The notes below the pieces were generated by a model. The model was not told where the DNA came from. It was given only the letters and a program-made list of their open reading frames with translations, and did not search any database. Position numbers and translations under genes: made by a program. 64,000 nt of DNA from Annona cherimola (Eukaryota; Streptophyta; Magnoliopsida; Magnoliales; Annonaceae): positions 33,202,133 through 33,266,132 of the forward strand of contig CM059975.1 in the NCBI GenBank assembly GCA_030490835.1. The letters run 5' to 3'. Below, one piece after another: positions 45,279 to 56,785 of this stretch. Each line of letters begins with the position of its first letter. Positions within the stretch are counted from its first letter, which is position 1.

Positions 45279-46679
45279 TTATATGTTTAATATTTTTTTT
45301 TTAGTTTTTCTTCACTTCTATATCATTCCAAGTGCATTTATTTAAAAATAATAAAATTTAACATTTTCTGTATTTTTGTGAATATATTTTTAAAATTTTA
45401 GAAATGAAAATTTTATCATTTCTTATGCGCAAGGCGGGAGTGTCATATAAGTCAAATTTTTGATTTTTGAAATTTTGTAAAAATATGTAAAAAATCTTAA
45501 AATGGTAAAATTTTGATATATGAACTAAATATTTCACATAAGAGGAGAGAAAACCAAAATAATATATTAAAAATATAAAGTACTTGAGTTTGTTACTCAG
45601 GTGTAGTATCATATATAATCCTTAAAAGTCAGAAGACACCTTTTAATAAATTAAACTTGCCCACAAGTGGGCATGCCGGGTAAACATGCCTTGCACATGC
45701 ATGTTAGAAAGCCCTCCCAGTCCGGTGCAAGCAAATGAAGCAGCCTGGAATTGGAGTCTCAGCCAGATGAGCTGTTGGGTGACACTGCAGATTAATTTTA
45801 TAGAGAGAGAAATTATCTCCAAAGGGGATTAAAAATAAATATATAGATCATACTGCGGTATATGCATATATTGGATTCGAATGAAATTTGTCATATAGAT
45901 CATATTGCAACCTATGCATATATTGTATTCGGATAAAATTTGTTCTTGTAACTAAACAAATGATGTTAAACACAATGAATAAATTGAATTTTTTATCAAA
46001 CCTCAAAATCTTAAAATTTGAAGAAGTCATATAGAACTATTTCTACGTAACCTGGTTATATAGAAGCGGAAGCATAAACATAAATATTCTACAACTAATG
46101 CATCCTATTAATCCCATAAAGCTAGAAATCTGGAACAGGGTGAAACACATGATCCGGTGGGAAGTAAAAATTCTCTAAAATGAATAATGACAAACATATT
46201 CAGCTCTCACGTGCCTACTTTTATTAGCATTGACTGGATTGATCAAGTGTCCCAACAGCCACGTCTCCTTGTCTGTCTGTTTTAGATGCGTACTCAAACC
46301 CTCTCTCACATGTCCCAAATTTTCTACCCTTTTCTGCTCTGCTCTGTTGGGTTTGGTGGAAATAATAGTATTAATTAATTAATAGGTGGGAAGCCATCCA
46401 TGTCTAATCTTGACTTTGGATAGCTTCGACACTTTCGACTAAAGAAAGTACCCAGATTTGGTCGAAATGGGTAGACACCACATATTTCTTCTCGGCCTCA
46501 AAAGATATATATGTGTGTGCATATATATGTTCTTAAACTAATGCTATTTTTAAATATTTTTATGAAGGGTTAGGGGAGGTGGTGCTCATCAACTCAGGGA
46601 TCCCAAATCAACGTACATGCCTGCCACACCGTTGATAATACAGCAGTCTGGCTCCATTTGGAGTTCATGACCTACTTTA
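45279..46679. other. AT-rich stretch with degraded repeats
   Basis: It holds a degraded relative of the preceding MITE (to about 45,620), a copy of the dispersed repeat at 39,835 (about 45,845-46,060), and a direct repeat of CATATAGATCATA.TGC near 45,840 and 45,890. No gene is seen. Confidence 0.45.
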
Positions 46680-46985
46680 GAAGCTATAAAATTTTTAGAT
46701 AAAAAGATTTTAAAAATGAGAGAAAATAATGTGATATAATAGAGGTAATAGTAATGAGTAAGGAGAATAAAATTAAAATATATAGGTAATTATTTTTATG
46801 GGTAATTATAGAGAAATAATTAAAAAGTATGGTAGTTGTATATGAAATGTGAAGAAATAATTAAGAAATAAAATAGTTATGGAGAACAAAAATTTTTAAA
46901 TTGAAAAATTTTGATGTGAAAATGTAAAAAATTGGATAGTTATGAAGAATAAATGGTTTTATAAAGATATAAAATTTAGTTTTGG
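46680..46985. mobile_element. Degraded Tourist-like MITE
   Basis: AATGTGATATAATAGAGGTAAT, GAATAAAATTAAAATATATA and AAAATAGTTATGGAGAA match the copy at 47,278 in the same orientation. The ends are not preserved. Confidence 0.7.
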
Positions 46986-47277
46986 AAAATTTTGAAAATT
47001 TCTCCTCTGTCAATACATACAAAGTCCTTGTTATCTCCTGAGGCACATAATCGTATTTTTTTTATTATTGCCTATATTTCACTTTAACAAATTTCACGTA
47101 ATTTGGATGAATTTTTTGCTGCATATAATACATATTTGGTTATCCTGAGTATGTGTTTAAATGATAAGTTCCTAAATTTCAAACTCAAATAAATAAGAAC
47201 TGTTATAATAATTCAGAAGATAGATAACAAAGAAAAATAAGATTATTATTTGCATACAAAAACAATATATTAATTTA

Positions 47278-47568
47278 GGGTATGTTTGGTTGGAGGTAAA
47301 ACTTTTGATGAAAAGTTTTTGGGATAAAAGTTGTTAAATTGATAAAAAATGATGTGATATAATAAGGGTAATGGCGAGTAGTAAAGAGAATAAAGTTAAA
47401 ATAAATCGGTTGGTTGTATGAATAGTTATGTAGAAATGATTGAAAAGTAAGGTAGTTTATATAAAAAAATGTGAAAAAATAATTAAAAAATAGAATAATT
47501 ATGGAGAGTGAAAAGTTTTAGAATGAAAAATTTTAGTTCGACATTTTTTTGTCCAAAACAAACACACC
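47278..47568. mobile_element. Tourist-like MITE, 291 bp
   Basis: It starts GGGTATGTTTGGTTGG and ends AACAAACACACC, flanked by TTA on both sides. It is the inverted counterpart of 37,247-37,537 and the same length. Confidence 0.87.
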
Positions 47569-47846
47569 TTAGTCTTTGGTAAATATATTTTCCAGGGAAT
47601 ATATTCATTATGGCATTGGAGTCCATGGAGTGGCGGTCACTACTTAGAGATCAGATTAAAACCTCGAGTATCGTTGTAGAGGCCAGATTGGTTTTTCTTA
47701 TGATCATCAAGGCTCAAACCATACCTGCTAAAACAAAATGGTCCAATTAATTAAATAAGCCTATTAATTAAAAATACTTAATTAGCTGAATTATGTAACG
47801 TATGTCAACGAGCTTCCAAAGGTGATGACGTCTAATAAGGGAGGCA

Positions 47847-47850
<4 letters not shown>

Positions 47851-47893
<43 letters not shown>
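47851..47893. repeat. TA microsatellite
   Basis: About 21 TA units without interruption. Confidence 0.95.
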
Positions 47894-47897
<4 letters not shown>

Positions 47898-48052
47898 TTT
47901 ATTTTGACGATGGATTGGACAGCTCATGTATAATTTCTTTCTCAATTATTCCTGTGCCAACGTCAGATGTCATGCGGAGCTTCTCCATCACAATTACGCA
48001 TCTCACTCATGCATCCCTCTCACCCATATTCTCTTCTTCTTAGATCTTATAC

Positions 48053-48060
48053 TATATATA
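48053..48060 (+). promoter_or_regulatory. Probable TATA box of the small basic-protein gene
   Basis: TATATATA lies about 50 bases before the ATG at 48,107. The pyrimidine-rich CCTCCTTTTTTTTTCATCC between them suits a short plant leader. Confidence 0.5.
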
Positions 48061-48106
48061 TGATACCCCTCCTTTTTTTTTCATCCATCTATCAATCGAT
48101 ATAGAA

Positions 48107-48451
48107 ATGGGGTATTTCAAGATCGGGAATTATGCATATTCTAATTACTCAAAGATGGAAGGAGAAGATCCAGAGGAGCTGAAGCACCGCAAAGCACAGT
48201 TTCTGATAGCTAAAACCTTGGAGAAAGCAGACTCTCTTACTAGAAGAAGGCTGTCATTGAGATTGAGATTAGTGAAGCTGAAGATCAAGATCGGGAAGAG
48301 ATCGAGGAGGCTAAGGAAGAGAATGCGAGTGGGCATGTATATAAGCAATATTGGCATCTACCAACATGTTGTGGGGCAGCTTAAGCTCTGGAAGTCTGCC
48401 ATACGCGGTGATGATCAGTCTGCAATCTCTCTTCCTCCTCTCTTTGGATAG
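48107..48451 (+). CDS. Small basic plant protein of unknown function, 114 residues
   Basis: Single open frame beginning MGYFKIGNYAYSNYSKMEGE. It has an acidic EDPEELKHRKAQFLIAKTLE segment, then a strongly basic stretch (residues about 46-75, SLRLRLVKLKIKIGKRSRRL) and a C-terminal IGIYQHVVGQLKLWKS. I know this arrangement (EDPEE..HRKAQFLI..LE, then KIGKRL.RLRK, then Y..V..QLK.WK) from small uncharacterised plant proteins; no activity is established. A nearby TATA box, suitable leader and clean stop support a real gene. Amphipathic basic helices suggest nucleic acid or protein binding, but this is only inference. Confidence 0.75.
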   Translation: MGYFKIGNYAYSNYSKMEGEDPEELKHRKAQFLIAKTLEKADSLTRRRLSLRLRLVKLKIKIGKRSRRLRKRMRVGMYISNIGIYQHVVGQLKLWKSAIRGDDQSAISLPPLFG

Positions 48452-49179
48452 CTCCTTTCAGTTCCCTTCTATAATTAGTCAGTTACTGTCATGAATCCTC
48501 ATCATGTATCTGTATCATGCTCTCACCCGCTATGAATGATGCAAACTAATGAATCGTCGAGGTTGGTGTACAATTAATCAATACATTGGGTTGGTTTTGT
48601 GTAATTTCATCTACCCTCAAGGCTCAAACCATGTGCACGTTAATTGGTAGGAATTGGATTTATGTTATGGTTTGAATTGGCATGACCGGCTCAAATGCAT
48701 ATGGTTTTAATTTAGATCAGTGATCACGTTTTGGGAATGAGGTTGATTGTGTGATGTTATCTGATCTGTGGATGATTCCGAAAAGCTCGTCGAGTTCCAG
48801 ACTTGCATCTATTTCAATTCCAACTGAGTTCTTGACATGCTAATTAATTAGTTTGAATATTGGAATTTAGTTTTAGTTGTAATGGTCCAAAAAAGAAAAG
48901 AAGAATAAGAGAGATAAGAATGATCACTAGGAGAAAATCATTTTATGTAGTGAAACAAATTACCGTATATAATGAACAACTCGTCTCATCTAATCATAAC
49001 TGAACAATTTTTTTTTTTTAACTATGTATTTTGCTGCATATGCTCCATATGTGGAATATACCCAAACAAAATAATTTCCAATTTTTATACATAAATTATG
49101 TATAACAAAATCTCACCTCTTACAATTATTATATATATATATATATGAAGCGGACATTAATTTAGGCGCTATATATATA
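48452..49179. other. 3' flank of the small gene, no further gene
   Basis: AT-rich, without repeats recognised. AATGATGCAAACTAATGAATCG and several AATAA-like runs could serve 3' end formation. The site cannot be fixed. Confidence 0.4.
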
Positions 49180-50241
49180 GGGATTTATTCAGGTGCATTC
49201 GGACTGCACACGAATTCCCCTGCAGACGCCCCATCCGGCCGTCCATTTCAGCGGGTGAAATCTACGCCGCTTCTTCCATCGTGTGTGTACCTGTAGAGGC
49301 AGACGGCGAGCCGAATGAGACTGCGCATACACGCGCTCAAAACTTCGGAGAATGCATTTTTCCGCTCATCCCTCCCATTTCGAAAACGGAGACGACGACG
49401 TTGCTACTGCCGCTGCTGCCGCTGCCGCTCTCGAATCTCCTTCTCCATCGATTTCTCCTTCTCCGTCGAGATTTTGAAGTTCTGCGTCAACGGAAGGGGT
49501 CGTCTTCTCCAAACATCCGCATGCGGATTATAACTGCGCAGCAAAAGTACTCTTATCCGCATCTCTTTGACGCGAAAATTCGCATGCGGATTCTGAATCC
49601 GCATGTGGAAAACAACACTGATGGGAGGTACGTTTGCTGCGGATTCAGAATCCGCAAACAAATTTTCGCGTCAGAGAGATGCGAATGGGAGTATTTTTGC
49701 TGCGCAGTTATAATCTGCATGTAGATTTAGAATCCGCATGCAGATTTTGGAAAAGACGATCCGCGCGGATGGGAGTACGGGCTGGCGCTTGGGAAGGAAG
49801 ACGGGCTGGTGCCTGGGAAGATGATCTCGTCCACCGCCGACCGGACGAGACGATCTGATACGGGCTTGGAAGACGACCAGGCTGGGAAGGAAGACGATGA
49901 AAGAAAACCAGGAGGAGGGAAGACAATCGGGAGCCCTTGATGCCGGCCTGCTGCGCAATTTGGGGATTGGGGGCGATCTCGGTCAGTCGGGATTTGGAGA
50001 TTAGGGCGCGGGTGGGATTGAGGAGGGAAGCGAGAGAGGAGGAGGCGCGGGCGGGATGGGTTTTTTTTTTTTTTGCTACCGAGCGGGAAAATGCATCCTT
50101 CGCGTGTATGTGTAGTCTCGTTTGGCTTCTCAACACATCGAATAGAAGAAGCGGCGCAGATTTCGCCTGCTAAAATGGACGGCCGGATGGGGCATCTACA
50201 GGGGAATTCAGGTGCAGTCCGAATGCACCTGAATAAATCCC
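49180..50241. mobile_element. MULE-like element with long terminal inverted repeats, 1,062 bp
   Basis: Both ends begin GGGATTTATTCAGGTGCATT and continue as inverted repeats for about 100 bp through CCCCATCCGGCCGTCCATTT. The 9-bp direct repeat ATATATATA flanks it (49,171-49,179 and 50,242-50,250), fitting a Mutator-type duplication, though simple sequence weakens this. It is GC-rich compared with its surroundings. An inner inverted repeat (about 49,510-49,735) has its centre near 49,615. There is no transposase; the open frames on both strands look like products of the inverted repeats. Confidence 0.85.
49510..49735. repeat. Inner inverted repeat of the MULE-like element
   Basis: CGGATTATAACTGCGCAGCA near 49,523 returns as its complement near 49,700. 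CGCGAAAATT, CGGATTCTGAATCCGCA and TGCGGATTCAGAATCCGCA sit symmetrically around about 49,615. Arms are near 100 bp with mismatches. Confidence 0.85.
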
Positions 50242-51829
50242 ATATATATATCGGAGAGAAAAAAAAAATGCAGTGATTCGTAGGGAATCGTTCTTCCCCT
50301 TTGGCTAAAAGTGAAGCTGCTTAATTAGTGTGAGCCCCATTAAGGTGATGTTGTGAGATCTAAACCATTCATCTTATTTAAAATTATATTTTTTTTTATA
50401 GATGTGGGTAAAAATATTTTAAGAATACTCATAACTATGCATCGCGCTTACAGTAAAAGGTTTAATAGATTTATATACCCTTAAATGATTTTAGTTTTAT
50501 GACATACTACAATATTTTCTGGTAAACATTGTTATTTTTCCTAACTGCATATGATATGTTAAAGATTAATTATCAAAGCACGCAAATAGGTCCACAGTAA
50601 GCATTTCAACCTTGCCAAAGTTGGAAACCTTTCCAAACTTATCACTCCCCGTAGATAGTAGCTAGAATGTATCAACTATTTGTTGCATGTGTAGTTGATT
50701 AAATTATTGCATGCAGCTTGTAACTAGTGAATATATATTTATTTATTTTTTATCAGGACAATGAACTAAGATATAGACATTTGTTTCATAAAAAAAAAAA
50801 AAAAGATATAGACATTTGTGCTTGCTAATATTCGGGTAGAGTAAGTCGACTTAGATGTTTCTAATTTCAATGACGTTGAGACTGTCGAATTTTAAATTTT
50901 TTGTCATTAATTTCCAATTCGGTGTTATCAGGTTGGTGTTACCTTTTTTTTTATTATTATTAGAATGGGATATGATTATTTGTATCTCTATCTCCACTAA
51001 AATACAATTAAAATGTCAAGTAGTCCTATGTAGGTGTAATGGGTTTATGGGTAATTCAAAAAATGGAGAATTTTTAAGAAAGATTTGAAACACTTAAAAT
51101 GATTAGAGAAAATGATAATACATTCTTAAAATCTTCATATGCACTCCATTATTTCTAGTTTTAAAACCTTCCTCCATTCAATTAACTTGCCCATCAAATC
51201 AAGAGAGATTCTGAGGTTCTGTCCATGATTCGAAATTTAAAGAAGTAAATGCAGAGGCTTTTAAATATTCCACGTAGGATCTACACCAACTTTAAGAAAA
51301 CTAAATTGAGCTCTCATTTATATGCATGTACTTCAACTTTTATCGAGTACAACCCCGTATTAGGTTTTTTCTTTATTTTTTTTTATAAATAAATTTCCTT
51401 TTCTTTTTACGCAAGCTTTACCATTTATAGGTGCCGAGTCGCAGTTAGTTAATATTTCACTCCCGTTCTGGTTTTTATTTTATTTTTAATTACAAATATC
51501 ATCAATAAAACCTAATATATATTCCAATCTTCTTCTGCAACTTTTAGCTCAAAATCAGTTCAACGATCATCATTAATAAGAACATTAGGATTTATTAAAA
51601 AAGAATTAAGTTTAAGCACAAAATGAGGAACTAAAGGTAATCATGCGTAATAAAATCTCAATAATTCAAAATAAGAAAGAATATATCAATCTTTTTTTGG
51701 ATAGCTAACTTCGCTATAGACTTAGAGAATTCTACCATGGAACCCAGGTTGTTTTAATTTAAAGCACTAGCTTAAAGCATGTATGAAGATATGATCTAGT
51801 GCTTTTTAAGGGTAATGTTTCAATGCATT
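50242..51829. other. AT-rich intergenic stretch
   Basis: There are no convincing genes. The frame at 50,855-51,088 is without motifs. It contains the small poly(A) insertion scar listed separately. Confidence 0.4.
50769..50819. repeat. Poly(A) stub between 16-bp direct repeats
   Basis: AGATATAGACATTTGT at 50,769-50,784 is repeated at 50,804-50,819. The bases between are TTCAT and an A run. This is the scar expected from LINE-driven target-primed insertion of little more than a poly(A) tail. Confidence 0.75.
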
Positions 51830-52376
51830 AGGTACAAAACTCTATTTTTTAAATATTTTTTATAAAATTGTTAATTTAAGTGTATTAAACTTTTTTTTAT
51901 TCATTTATACACATAAAGTCATTTGATAATACAAATTTGTACTCATATTTTCCTCACAATAGGGAGGAAATTATATAACACTCCATCACTAGGGGGAATT
52001 AACACCTCCACCACAAGGAAATGACGAGTTTTAAACACCCAACCTACGGGCACCGGGGCCTCAAAGCTATCCGGCTACTCTCCGCCACTGAAAGCAAGAG
52101 TATTTAACTTATATATATATATATATATATATATTAAGTTTTACTATTTTTAGATATGCATGAATATACTTTTTAATTTTTTTTAAAAGAGAGGTTATTT
52201 TAGTCATTTAAAAATGACTAAAACCTCTATATTTTAACAAATCAAAAAATATATATAGACATCTCCAACAATGGTAAATTTTAGTTTATAGATTAAATAC
52301 ACCTAAATTAATAGCTTTATAAAAAGATTTCTAAAAAATATATTAAAAATAGAATTTTACACCCGCTTTCAAGATT
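51830..52376. repeat. AT-rich inverted-repeat element with SINE-like core
   Basis: TACAAAACTCTATTTTTTAA near 51,832 is mirrored by TTAAAAATAGAATTTTACA near 52,345, each followed inward by AAGTGTATT and its complement. Inside, on the minus strand at about 51,970-52,100, GTGGCGGAGAGTAGCCGG and GGTTGGGTGTTTAAAACTC resemble worn tRNA-type A and B boxes. That SINE assignment is tentative. Confidence 0.45.
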
Positions 52377-54125
52377 AACATAAGTTATGATACAGTTAGC
52401 TCAAAATGGACTGTCCATGATCATAAAATAAAATTTACTTCACCTATTTCATTTATGATTATTTATTTTATTGGCATATCAACTTTTATTAAATTTGATT
52501 TGTAGATGAGTATCATCTAAAAATAGTACGAAATCAAACTATAGAAGACATAAATTGTACATGGATAAATGATTATTAAACTTATTTTGAACTAACTGCG
52601 TGCACCGTAACTCACATTACCATCATATCTGATCATACGTTAGGATCTAACACTTGATTGGAATGAGTTCAACTTCCGAACTTTTCATTTGTCTAGTTAT
52701 TCGTTTTTATATTAATCTTAGCCGACATGCAACGTACGCTTCACGCATTGGACGGCCTGAGCCCCGGATGTGACCGTCGTTCTACCAAATCGTCGAACAA
52801 CATAAATGCATTACTCTATTATTATCCAGTTTACAAAAAATGCCTTATACACGCACGCATCCACGCTCCTCAACTGGTTTGGACTTTTGTTGCCACAAAG
52901 CATGCTTGAACCACGTACAAACCGTGACGTATGTCTGCACTCGCATGATGCAAGCACACGAATTCGGAGAAAACCAAATTCAGTGCGGATATGTTTCTTA
53001 ATTCCACTTTGTTTTTATAAGCCCTATACTGGACTCGCATTGATATGCTTTTGGTTTCGTGTAACTCCTTTTTATTTTGAGTATATTGATGTTTGATAAA
53101 AAAAAAATTCACTTCATTTATTATATTTAACATATTTTATTTATTTAGGAGACTAAGTTTTATTCAAATTAAATATATGCATGATCATATTTGGACGAAA
53201 ATATACTAACGTGTAAATTATGAAAAATGTTTAGATTCATTTACGTATGTGATAGAATGTAATAATACTTTTAACCATATAATAATAATATTTTAGATGG
53301 TTTAGATATTAAAAATATAACTTTTGAATTAATATTTATGATTAAACCATTTTATTTCGTTAGTTTTACACATTTGTAGATGAGACTCATGCATAGTAAC
53401 TTTAGATGAAAGAATTTTGCATCAAATATCAAGATATTCAAAATGAAAATAATTACATAAAAAAGAGGCTTCATGAAAGCATAAATTTTGATGATACATG
53501 AAATGGGATGTAGAATTGGGATGCGAGATGGGATCAAAAGACTATTATATTAGGAATGTAAAATTTTATATTAAAAATAAGAAAAATGGCATGAAAATGA
53601 GAAATTTAAGTGGTTAATTTTTGGAAAAGGAAAAAAAGAATTTTTTGAGAATAGAAAGTACCTCTTGTAATCCTAATGCCCTTATAATTTTAGTAGGAAA
53701 GCACTTCCTCAATTATACCAAAATACTATTAAATATTCATTAAAGTGTGGGTGAGGACTCCTGCCATTAGGCCAAATAGGCTCGTAAAGTACTCTTTTCT
53801 TTTCTTTTTTTTGAAAATGATTTTTTGATGCTTTCTTTTGTTTTCAATTCTTACTTGTGAGATATAATTTTATGAAACATTTGAGGGATGGGAAAAAATA
53901 AGGAAAAAATATTTTGTGATTTTTAAAATTGAAAATGTACTAATTATAAGTAAAAAAATAAAGTTGAAATAAATAGGATGTAGTCATAAAATATAAAAAT
54001 GATTTAAAAGTAAGATAATTATATGGAAAGATATAAGGAAAACTAGAAAATATTTTTTCCTTAATTTCCAAATGTTAAACTAGAAAAGCTCAATATTTCT
54101 AGTGGGTTAATTAGGAATCAAAGTT
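52377..54125. other. AT-rich intergenic stretch with degraded repeats
   Basis: It contains an inverted copy of the dispersed repeat of 39,835 (about 53,085-53,400) and a worn Tourist-like fragment near 53,880-54,060. Frames at 52,727-53,133 lack motifs. Confidence 0.45.
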
Positions 54126-54307
54126 CTTGCTAGCATAGCTTTGCAGTGTTGGTAACTCATGTTTCCACTTGGGATACGGACGTGAGTTCGAAACACAGAA
54201 GTCTCTCCAATTTAGTGTGAGAGTATATGTCCTGTGTCCTCTTGGTATTTGAGGTATTTATAGTTGTCCTACTTGATTGTGGAAGTATTTACAAATTGTC
54301 CCTCCAA
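54126..54307 (+). mobile_element. tRNA-related SINE
   Basis: TAGCTTTGCAGTGTTGGTAA resembles an RNA polymerase III A box. GAGTTCGAAACAC, about 35 bases further, resembles a B box. The body continues with TGAGAGTATATGTCCTGTG. The 3' end abuts the hAT-like element at 54,308 and has no clear poly(A) or T run, so the limit is approximate. Spacing of the two boxes is that of a tRNA gene, but the rest does not fold as a tRNA. Confidence 0.6.
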
Positions 54308-55307
54308 TAAGGGTGCAACTAAGGTTTAGTTGGTGTAGGTATTAGTCTATCTTATCCATACCCTATTTCTAAAAAGCTTACCCTACTCCACAAGTTCGGT
54401 TCTTACTGTTCATATCCTACCTATTGCATTTATGGTTCGTTTTAATTCTAGTTCCAAAATGGTTCCCCTAACACTCAATGATAACAGTTAGAAAAATATT
54501 TTTGTACTGTTTTAAATAATAAAAAAATAATATTCATTTATATTGTACGCTTACAGTTACAATCATATCATTTTGGTGTTGTTTACACCTTATATTCAAA
54601 AATAAGAAATTAATACAAAGGTAGCAGAACTATAATTGAAAAATCTGATGGTTGAAATAATGACACATTCTACAATAAAAATTGAGCTGGTTCTTTAGTC
54701 ACATCTACCCAGCTCCACACATTGATTTCGACCTATATTAATATAAACACATGCCTTGAAGCCTTCAGGCTTCAACAAAACATCTACATTTGAGACATTT
54801 GAGTTTAATATGTGAACAAACAACATCAATGCACTAAGCATTCAAAACATCACTTTGATAAATTAAATAAAATACTAACTGAAATAACTAAAATTACCAT
54901 CACAGTTGAACAACTCAGTTATTCTCCAATCAACATTAATGGACAATGATCAATTTCAAATTTTCAACAATAGCAAATAGTACAAATTAAGTATAGTCCT
55001 ACAAAATAAAAATAAAAATAAAAATCTATAAAGTGAAACAAAAGTATAAACATAAATCGCTCATGCTTTATTCCTCTATCTTCTCTTCATCCTGCAAATG
55101 AGAAATATTCAAATACATTATTAAAATCAAAGTAAAAGAAAAATCGAATTAATCATAGCCAAAGATAGGGTGAATATAATATGATACCTGCTTAAGTTAT
55201 ATAAATCTCCTAAAGGTAATGCACCATAATTGGTCTTATAGAGAAATAAATTCAAAAGTAAAATATACTATTTTAAATCAGTCTTATACAAAGGCCATTC
55301 ATAATCC

Positions 55308-55735
55308 ATGAAAAACTTGGGTCATATGGATTATGTATTTGGGATCTCAAAAGAACGCTCTAAAAGAGTTTTTGCATAATACAAGTGACTTATACTAAAA
55401 AATTTTGAAGTAATTCTGTAAGCATTATTTTAAATCTATGAACACTCCAATTGAAAAGAGTTGGGTGCTCAATGAAGAGGATTAGCTTAAACTAGAAGAA
55501 GAAAAAGAAAGAATGATCAAAATTCCTTATGTCAATGCAGTAGGAGATCAATGTATGTTATGACATATACTTACCTAAGATTTATTATGCAATAGGCTTA
55601 GTAACTAGACATCAAAGCAATCTTCATGCTCCACATTAGAATGCAATTAAGAGAATATTTTGTTATCCTTGAGAGACTACTAATTATGCTCGGTGTTTCC
55701 AAGGTTATGGTAGTAATTTCAAAGCAGTACGCTAA
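55308..55735 (+). pseudogene. Ty1/copia RT-RNase H fragment
   Basis: MKNLGHMDYVFGI corresponds to the MKDLGE..Y.LGI block. TPIEKSWVLNEED, EEEKERMIKIPYVNAVGDQC, IYYAIGLVTRHQSN and NAIKRIFCY follow in the order of the copia RT-RNase H connection. Several stops and shifts are present. It has no LTRs nearby and belongs to a different lineage from the 13.3 kb element. Confidence 0.8.
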
Positions 55736-55914
55736 TATAAATGAAATGTTTATCGTTAAGAGTACTATGATGACCATTTAATTAAATTAATCAAAATATA
55801 TTAAAATCAACACTATGCGGAAGATAGTATAAAATAATAGTGAGTCGGGTCAAATCTAAAGAGTGGCAATGTAGTTTTGAATTGTTTGGAATTTACTTGC
55901 AATAAAAAAAAATA

Positions 55915-56100
55915 ATGAGAGAGAAAGAGAGAGAAGAGAGAAGCTAGCGAGAGAAGAAAGGAGAGAAATTAGATAGAGAGAAGAAAGGAAAGAAAAAAAC
56001 AAATAGAAGAAAGAGAAAATGAGGAGAGAAAATAAAGTGAGAGAAGAGAGAATAAAAGAGCTAGAGAGGAAAAAAAAGAGAGAAATAGGGGAGTTGGACA
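55915..56100. repeat. GA-rich tract of hAT-like copy 3
   Basis: GAGAGA and GAAAGA runs fill the interval. The minus-strand frame here encodes only serine, leucine and phenylalanine, as expected of simple sequence. Confidence 0.85.
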
Positions 56101-56785
56101 ACGTAAATTAAATCTAAACTAAAAAAGTGACTAAAGAATTATAGAAATAAATTTTAATCTATGAAAGTAGAAAAAGAAAATGCATTAAATTTAATTTAAA
56201 ATTTACAAAATAGAAAATAAAGCGATAAATCAAATTTAAGAATTAAAACTATAAATTTAATATTTATAATTATAAAATATTAAAAAAACTACAAAGCAAT
56301 AAAATAAAATTTTATATCATCCAAAGCAAAGATCAAATCTTCACTATAGAACCTTTATTGCTTGTCCACTTGAAGGGACGAGTAAGGGGTGTGTCTCATC
56401 TTAGTTGAAGGGCCCACCATTTACAATGGTGAGATGGGGGAGATAAATTTTTATCCCAACAATGTGGAATTTCATCTAGGAAGTTGTTGTAGTTGCCTTG
56501 GTTTTAACTGTCTTCATGTCTTACCATGCCTTTGGTTTTCCACAATTTTTTTTTTTGCCATTTCCTACTATTGCCTGGGAGTCTCACCTAATAGACAAAT
56601 AGCAAAGAATAAATTTTCCCGTGAATTGATCCTTGATAAGAAAAGAGTCAAAAAAGAATTCAACAAAAACTTGATTAGATGCACAAAACTGAGACACAGA
56701 GATGAGGCTAGTTTTGGTGGTAGGTACACAGGATATTTGAAAGATGACATTTTTTGGATGGTAAAGAAAAAATACTAGAACCAAC
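56101..56785. other. No gene recognised
   Basis: One frame (56,389-56,778) has a charged tail but no motif. It abuts the broken end of the copia piece, so its end may be part of that junction. Confidence 0.35.

Larger units (their letters stand above)
54308..56100. mobile_element. hAT-like DNA transposon, copy 3, right end lost
   Basis: The left end TAAGGGTGCAACTAAGGTTT, then CCATACCCTATTT, TTCGGTTCTTA and TGGTTC.TTTTAATTCTAG follow the left ends of copies 1 and 2. A GA-rich tract at 55,915-56,100 matches the right part of those copies. No TTGCACCC end is found before 56,800. A copia RT fragment (55,308-55,735) lies within. The right limit is an estimate. Confidence 0.6.

Noticed and set aside
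49281..50173. Several frames of 70-147 codons in the MULE-like element
   Set aside because: They occur in mirrored form on both strands because of inverted repeats, without transposase or other motifs.
54126..54210. Possible tRNA gene
   Set aside because: A- and B-box-like motifs are present, but I see no acceptor stem pairing or anticodon arm, so a SINE is a better reading.
55856..56101. Minus-strand frame of serine, leucine and phenylalanine resembling a membrane protein
   Set aside because: It is the complement of a simple GA repeat.
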